DNA from: an uncultured Campylobacteraceae bacterium
GTDB taxonomy: Bacteria; Campylobacterota; Campylobacteria; Campylobacterales; Arcobacteraceae
DNA: 64,000 nt
Reading direction: 5' to 3'
Assembly (NCBI GenBank): GCA_937138295.1
Contig: CAKZOX010000019.1
Location: 1 to 64,000, forward strand
A program made the translations under genes and the position numbers. How positions within the stretch are numbered: the first letter of the stretch is position 1; each line of letters begins with the position of its first letter. Below are positions 60,228-64,000 of the stretch, in pieces. A model generated the notes under the pieces. That model was not told the DNA's origin. It saw only the letters and a program-made list of their open reading frames with translations, and did no database searches.

Positions 60228-60674
60228 ATGAAAGTTTTATTAATTAAAGATGTTAAATCTCTAGGAAAAACTGGAGAGATAAAAGAAGTTAAAGATGGAT
60301 ACGGAAAGAATTTTTTAATTGGTAAAGGTTTTGCTAAACATGCAACTCCTGAGGTTATTGAAGAGTGGAAAAAAGAACAAGCAGACATTCAAGCTAAGTT
60401 AGATGAAGAAATTGCTCAAGCAAATGCATTAGCTGAAAAAATTAATTCAACAAAATTAACTATTAAACATAAAATTGGTGCAAACGGTCATTTAATTGGT
60501 TCTGTTACTAACAAAGAAATTTCTGAAAACTTAAGTACACAATTTGATATTGAGTTAGATAAAAAACATATCAATTTAAAATCAAAAATAAAAGCTGCAG
60601 GAATTTTTGAAGCAGATTGTAAATTAGGTCATGGAATTCATGCTACTTTAAAAATTGATATTATTGGAGAGTAA
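60228..60674 (+). CDS. rplI: Ribosomal protein bL9
   Basis: A 148-residue ribosomal protein: [20 protein letters not shown] start, the N-terminal domain with GYGKNFLI, connecting helix ([20 protein letters not shown]) and C-terminal domain ending [11 protein letters not shown]. The longer upstream frame is rejected because GGAG lies just before ATG 60228, the family start. A -10 box TATACT is at 60192-60197. First gene of the rplI-hslV-hslU run. Confidence 0.97.
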   Translation: MKVLLIKDVKSLGKTGEIKEVKDGYGKNFLIGKGFAKHATPEVIEEWKKEQADIQAKLDEEIAQANALAEKINSTKLTIKHKIGANGHLIGSVTNKEISENLSTQFDIELDKKHINLKSKIKAAGIFEADCKLGHGIHATLKIDIIGE

Positions 60675-60678
60675 TTAG

Positions 60679-61215
60679 ATGTTTGACGCAACTACGATAC
60701 TCGCTTATAAGGGTAAAAATAAAGCTGTTATAGGTGGAGATGGACAAGTTACATTTGGAAATGCTGTTTTAAAAGGTAATGCAACTAAGATTAGAACTTT
60801 GTATAAAGGAAAAATATTAGCTGGTTTTGCTGGAAGTACAGCAGATGCATTTAATCTTTTTGATATGTTTGAAGTACATTTAGAAAATACTAAAGGTGAT
60901 TTATTAAAAGCTGTAATTGAATTTTCTAAAGAGTGGAGAAAAGATAAAGTTCTTAGAAGACTAGAAGCTATGATGATTGTATTAAATAAAGATAATATTT
61001 TCATTTTATCTGGTAATGGTGATGTTGTTGAGCCGGAAGATGGAAGTATTGCTTCTATTGGTAGTGGTGGAAATTTTGCTATTAGTGCAGCTAGAGCTTT
61101 AGCTAAACATTCTGATTTAGATGAGGAAGCTGTTGTAAAAGAGTCACTTATGATAGCAGGAGAACTTTGTATTTATACAAATCAAAATATTAAAATCTTA
61201 AAAATTGAGGACTAA
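60679..61215 (+). CDS. hslV: HslV peptidase subunit
   Basis: A 178-residue threonine protease (ClpQ). After a four-residue propeptide (MFDA) the mature N-terminus would be [20 protein letters not shown] with the catalytic threonine. [14 protein letters not shown] near the C-terminus. It forms the proteolytic core with HslU. Four bases after rplI. Confidence 0.97.
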   Translation: MFDATTILAYKGKNKAVIGGDGQVTFGNAVLKGNATKIRTLYKGKILAGFAGSTADAFNLFDMFEVHLENTKGDLLKAVIEFSKEWRKDKVLRRLEAMMIVLNKDNIFILSGNGDVVEPEDGSIASIGSGGNFAISAARALAKHSDLDEEAVVKESLMIAGELCIYTNQNIKILKIED

Positions 61216-61220
61216 GAAAA

Positions 61221-62549
61221 GTGGAATTAACACCAAAACAAATAGTTGAATATTTAGATGATTATGTAATTGGACAAAAAGAAGCGAAAAAGACAATTGC
61301 ATTAGCTTTAAGAAATAGATATAGAAGAATGAAAGTGCCACAACCACTTCAAGAAGAGATTATGCCAAAAAACATTCTTATGATTGGAAGTACTGGAGTT
61401 GGTAAAACAGAAATAGCTAGAAGATTAGCAAAAATGATGGGTTTACCATTTGTAAAAGTTGAAGCTAGTAAATATACTGAAGTTGGTTTTGTAGGTAGAG
61501 ATGTTGAATCTATGGTTAGAGATTTAGTATTTGAATCTATAGCATTAGTAACTAAAGAGTATGAAGAAGCTATCAAAGACAAAATTGATGATGAAGTTAG
61601 TAAAAAGATTATTGAAAAATTAGTTCCACCACTTCCTGAAAGTGCAAGTGAAAGTGCTAAAGAATCTTTTATTAAAACTTATAACACTATGGAAGCAAAA
61701 CTTTTAAATGGTGATTTAGATAACAAAAAAATTGAAATTGAAATCTCTAAAAAGACTCATGTAGAAATTCTTGATTCTAATATGCCACTTGATATGACAT
61801 CAATGCAAGAAAGTTTAAATAAAATGCTTGGTGGATTAGATAAGAATAAAGAGAAAAAAGAAGTTGAAATTAAAGATGCAAAAGTTTTATTAAGAGAAGA
61901 AGCTAGTGAGTCTTTACTTGATAAAGAAGCTATTAAAATTGAAGCTATTAAAAGAGCTGAAAATGGTGGAATTATTTTCTTAGATGAAATAGATAAAATT
62001 GCTTCTGGTAAATCTAATCAAAATCAAGATCCTTCAAAAGAGGGTGTTCAAAGAGATTTACTTCCAATTGTTGAAGGAAGTAGTGTACATACTAAATTTG
62101 GTCAAGTAAAAACAGATCATGTTTTATTTATAGCAGCTGGTGCTTTCCATGTTTCTAAACCAAGTGATTTATTACCTGAACTTCAAGGAAGATTTCCTTT
62201 AAGAGTTGAATTAGAATCATTAGATGAAGAAGCATTATATAAAATTTTAACAAATACTAAAAACTCTTTATTAAGACAATATCAAGCATTACTTGAAGTT
62301 GAAAATGTAGAATTAGAATTTGAAGATGAGGCTATTAGAGCTTTTGCTAAGTATTCAGTTACAGCAAATACTAAAACTCAAGATATTGGTGCTAGAAGAC
62401 TTCATACAGTTATTGAAAAAGTAATTGAAGATATTTCATTTAGTGCTGATGAGAGTAATGGGGAAAAAATTATTGTTGATAAAAAATTAGTAGAAGATAA
62501 GCTAGATGTTATTGTTGAAGATGATGATTTAGCAAAATATATTTTATAA
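61221..62549 (+). CDS. hslU: HslU ATPase subunit
   Basis: A 442-residue AAA+ unfoldase. LDDYVIGQKEAKKTIALALR start, Walker A GSTGVGKTEIARRL, the pore loop region KYTEVGFVGRDVES, Walker B IIFLDEIDKIA, sensor ELQGRFPLRVEL and arginine block TQDIGARRLHTVIE. GTG start 61221, nine bases after GAGGA. Unfolds substrates for HslV. Confidence 0.97.
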   Translation: MELTPKQIVEYLDDYVIGQKEAKKTIALALRNRYRRMKVPQPLQEEIMPKNILMIGSTGVGKTEIARRLAKMMGLPFVKVEASKYTEVGFVGRDVESMVRDLVFESIALVTKEYEEAIKDKIDDEVSKKIIEKLVPPLPESASESAKESFIKTYNTMEAKLLNGDLDNKKIEIEISKKTHVEILDSNMPLDMTSMQESLNKMLGGLDKNKEKKEVEIKDAKVLLREEASESLLDKEAIKIEAIKRAENGGIIFLDEIDKIASGKSNQNQDPSKEGVQRDLLPIVEGSSVHTKFGQVKTDHVLFIAAGAFHVSKPSDLLPELQGRFPLRVELESLDEEALYKILTNTKNSLLRQYQALLEVENVELEFEDEAIRAFAKYSVTANTKTQDIGARRLHTVIEKVIEDISFSADESNGEKIIVDKKLVEDKLDVIVEDDDLAKYIL

Positions 62550-62607
62550 TTTTAAAATATCAAGAAGTTTTAGATAAAATAAATTAACTTAACACTAAGG
62601 GTATGAA

Positions 62608-62910
62608 ATGAATATTGTAACTTTTAGAGAGATTGATGCTTCAAGTTTAGCAGACCATTCAGTAGAAAACTTTGATGCTTCAAGTCAAACTAAAGCAGAT
62701 ATCGTAATTTTAGATATTAATACTATTTTTGATTTTGAAGAGAATAAAGGAAATATTACTAGTGAATCTTATGTATCAATAGCTATTGTTGATGATGATA
62801 GTGATTATGATGCATTCAAAAACTTTGGTATTGATGCATGGATTAAAGCTAGTAATTTAGATCAACTTAACAACATAGTAGAGCTTGTTATAAAAAGGTT
62901 TTTATCATAA
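62608..62910 (+). CDS. Small protein resembling a degenerate receiver domain
   Basis: A 100-residue acidic protein. ADIVILDINTIFDF, VSIAIVDDDSD and FGIDAWIKASNLDQLNNIVE follow the strand-helix order of the last two-thirds of a receiver domain, with aspartate after the third strand, but the N-terminal acidic pair and the first strand are not convincing. Might be a pseudo-receiver or an unrelated small alpha/beta protein. AAGGG is six bases before the ATG. Stop overlaps the probable tatD start (TAATT). Confidence 0.6.
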   Translation: MNIVTFREIDASSLADHSVENFDASSQTKADIVILDINTIFDFEENKGNITSESYVSIAIVDDDSDYDAFKNFGIDAWIKASNLDQLNNIVELVIKRFLS

Positions 62911-63704
62911 TTATAGATACGCATTGTCACATAGACAACAAACAATATTACGAAGATTACGATGAGGTAATTCAAAGAGCATTAGAAAATGGGGTTAAAG
63001 GTTTTTTAATTCCTGGTGCTGATTTTGAAGATTTACCACAGGCTGTTAAATTAGCTGAAAAGTATGATAGTGTTTATTTCTCTGTTGGAACACATCCATA
63101 TGATATTGAAAAATATGATGAGAAAATTATGGATGAATATTCTAAACACCCTAAGTGTATTGCAATTGGAGAGTGTGGTTTAGACTATTTTAGACTACCT
63201 GAAGATGAAGAAGAAAAAAAACAAAATGTTGAACTTCAAAAAAAAGTATTTATTTCTCAAATACAATATGCTAAAAAAGTTAATAAACCTCTGATTATTC
63301 ATGTAAGAGAAGCATCAAATGATTCAAGAATGATTTTAGAAGAGTATGGAGCTAGAGAAGTTGGTGGAGTTCTTCATTGTTTTAATGCAAGTGAACATTT
63401 ACTACCTTTATCAGACCATGGTTTTTATTTTGGAATAGGAGGAGTGTTAACTTTCAAAAATGCTAAAAAGTTAGTTGAAATTCTTCCAAAGATTCCAAAA
63501 GATAAACTTATTTTAGAAACAGATGCCCCATACCTTACTCCCCATCCTCATAGAGGAAAGAGAAATGAACCATATTATACTACTTTTGTAGCCGACAAAG
63601 TCGCTGAACTTTTAGAAATGCAAAAACAAGATGTTGAAGATTTAACAACTACAAATGCTGTAAGACTTTTTAAAGAGTTTTCTTCTATTAAAAAAGGAGC
63701 TTAA
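62910..63704 (+). CDS. tatD: TatD-family metal-dependent deoxyribonuclease, probable AUU start
   Basis: A 264-residue TatD nuclease. The N-terminal metal motif IDTHCHID starts right after 62912; further blocks are VGTHPYDI, AIGECGLDYF, IIHVREA, LHCFNASEH and ETDAPYLTPHPHRGKRNEP. The first in-frame ATG (63129) would remove the metal-binding N-terminus. AAGG lies at 62895-62898, and in-frame ATC 62904, ATA 62907 or ATT 62910 follow. ATT 62910 overlaps the previous stop in the form TAATT, mimicking the common TAATG junction, so I choose it. Cytosolic DNase; also RNA end trimming in some bacteria. Confidence 0.88.
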   Translation: MIDTHCHIDNKQYYEDYDEVIQRALENGVKGFLIPGADFEDLPQAVKLAEKYDSVYFSVGTHPYDIEKYDEKIMDEYSKHPKCIAIGECGLDYFRLPEDEEEKKQNVELQKKVFISQIQYAKKVNKPLIIHVREASNDSRMILEEYGAREVGGVLHCFNASEHLLPLSDHGFYFGIGGVLTFKNAKKLVEILPKIPKDKLILETDAPYLTPHPHRGKRNEPYYTTFVADKVAELLEMQKQDVEDLTTTNAVRLFKEFSSIKKGA

Positions 63705-63706
63705 AA

Positions 63707-64000
63707 ATGATAAGTTTTAAAACAGCTTCTGTTTTAGTTTTAACATCATCATTATTGATGTTTTCAGGTTGTACAACTAAGAAAACATATTCTACTTACA
63801 CAGGCGCTAACAGTTCTATAGATGGTTTTCACAGAGATACAGGTAATTCTAAAATTAGAAACTCTAAAGCCGTACATAGGGCAACTTTAAGACCATATGA
63901 AGTATTTGGTGAAACATATTATCCTTTTGTTCCAAGAATTGGTCAACAATTTAGAGGTATAGCTTCATGGTATGGACCAAACTTCCATGCTAAAAAAACT
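63707..64000 (+). CDS. rlpA: RlpA-like lipoprotein, N-terminal part (cut by window edge)
   Basis: ATG 63707, nine bases after AAAGGAGC and two after the tatD stop, opens 98 codons without a stop. Residues 1-21 are a lipoprotein signal ending FSGC with lipidated cysteine C21. The DPBB domain begins near the edge: FRGIASWYGPNFHAKKT, the RlpA hallmark (ASWYGxxFHGxxTANGE). RlpA is a septal lytic transglycosylase acting on denuded glycan. Last gene seen of the rplI operon. Confidence 0.9.
   Translation, partial: MISFKTASVLVLTSSLLMFSGCTTKKTYSTYTGANSSIDGFHRDTGNSKIRNSKAVHRATLRPYEVFGETYYPFVPRIGQQFRGIASWYGPNFHAKKT

Noticed and set aside
1-64000. CRISPR array, tRNA or rRNA genes
   Set aside because: No regularly spaced repeats and no tRNA- or rRNA-like sequence noticed in the intergenic gaps by eye; a tRNA and covariance-model scan would settle this.

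Overview
The window looks like a chromosomal segment from a member of the Campylobacterota, most likely an Arcobacter-type (Arcobacteraceae) marine or aquatic bacterium. This is inferred from the very low GC content, dense short-spaced operons, frequent TTG starts behind AAGGA ribosome sites, -10 boxes of TATAAT without a conserved -35, many sensor kinases with the AHQWRQPLN / AHQWKQPLN H-box, and the general flavour of the proteins. No rRNA, tRNA, CRISPR array, insertion sequence or prophage was seen. Most of the window is ordinary housekeeping DNA with several unusual islands.

1-6.6 kb: the 5' end of an ABC ATPase gene, then a divergent locus. On the minus strand are a sensor kinase and a response regulator whose output domain is ribbon-helix-helix. 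On the plus strand are a DUF1566-type lipoprotein, an OmpA-like protein, a VIT-VWA protein with a C-terminal sorting signal (IPQTAT) and a class GN sortase. Together they form a Gram-negative dedicated sortase system with a cognate two-component pair. The intergenic region carries 10-bp phased TAACG boxes.

6.7-31.6 kb: a metallo-beta-lactamase/GAF/HD-GYP phosphodiesterase, a CDF metal exporter, aspartate aminotransferase, YgjP-type peptidase, nadB (with a small coupled lipoprotein in front), guaA, RluE-type pseudouridine synthase, DjlA, a DEAD-box helicase, HrpB, an EamA exporter, a DsrE-like periplasmic protein, a haloacetate-dehalogenase-like hydrolase, a PQQ-type sugar dehydrogenase, a ZorAB/MotAB-like motor pair, sfsA, an amino-acid permease, an RluA-type synthase and a DPPSF-motif methyltransferase.

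31.7-47.2 kb: an OFA-type MFS carrier, an SDR, a possible nuclease-fold protein, an AI-2E transporter, a winged-helix regulator, a triple solute-binding diguanylate cyclase flanked by two identical inverted terminator hairpins, a CNNM/CBS protein with a leader, a FlaG-like protein, DUF309, uvrA, and an aconitase-family protein that keeps its iron-sulfur cysteines but has lost key catalytic residues.

47.2-64 kb: an SCO-like protein followed by a PAS kinase, a REC-kinase hybrid and a diguanylate cyclase; then a minus-strand housekeeping run (ubiX, coaD, tmk, hisS, speA, cysE, TauE); a serine-recombinase homologue lacking its catalytic serine; a YeiH transporter; and rplI-hslV-hslU-(small protein)-tatD-rlpA.

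The best candidates for new biology are the sortase locus with its REC-RHH regulator and phased boxes, the aconitase pseudo-enzyme, the stand-alone ZorAB-like motor with a coupled 41-residue ORF, the domesticated recombinase, and two genes that appear to start at AUU.
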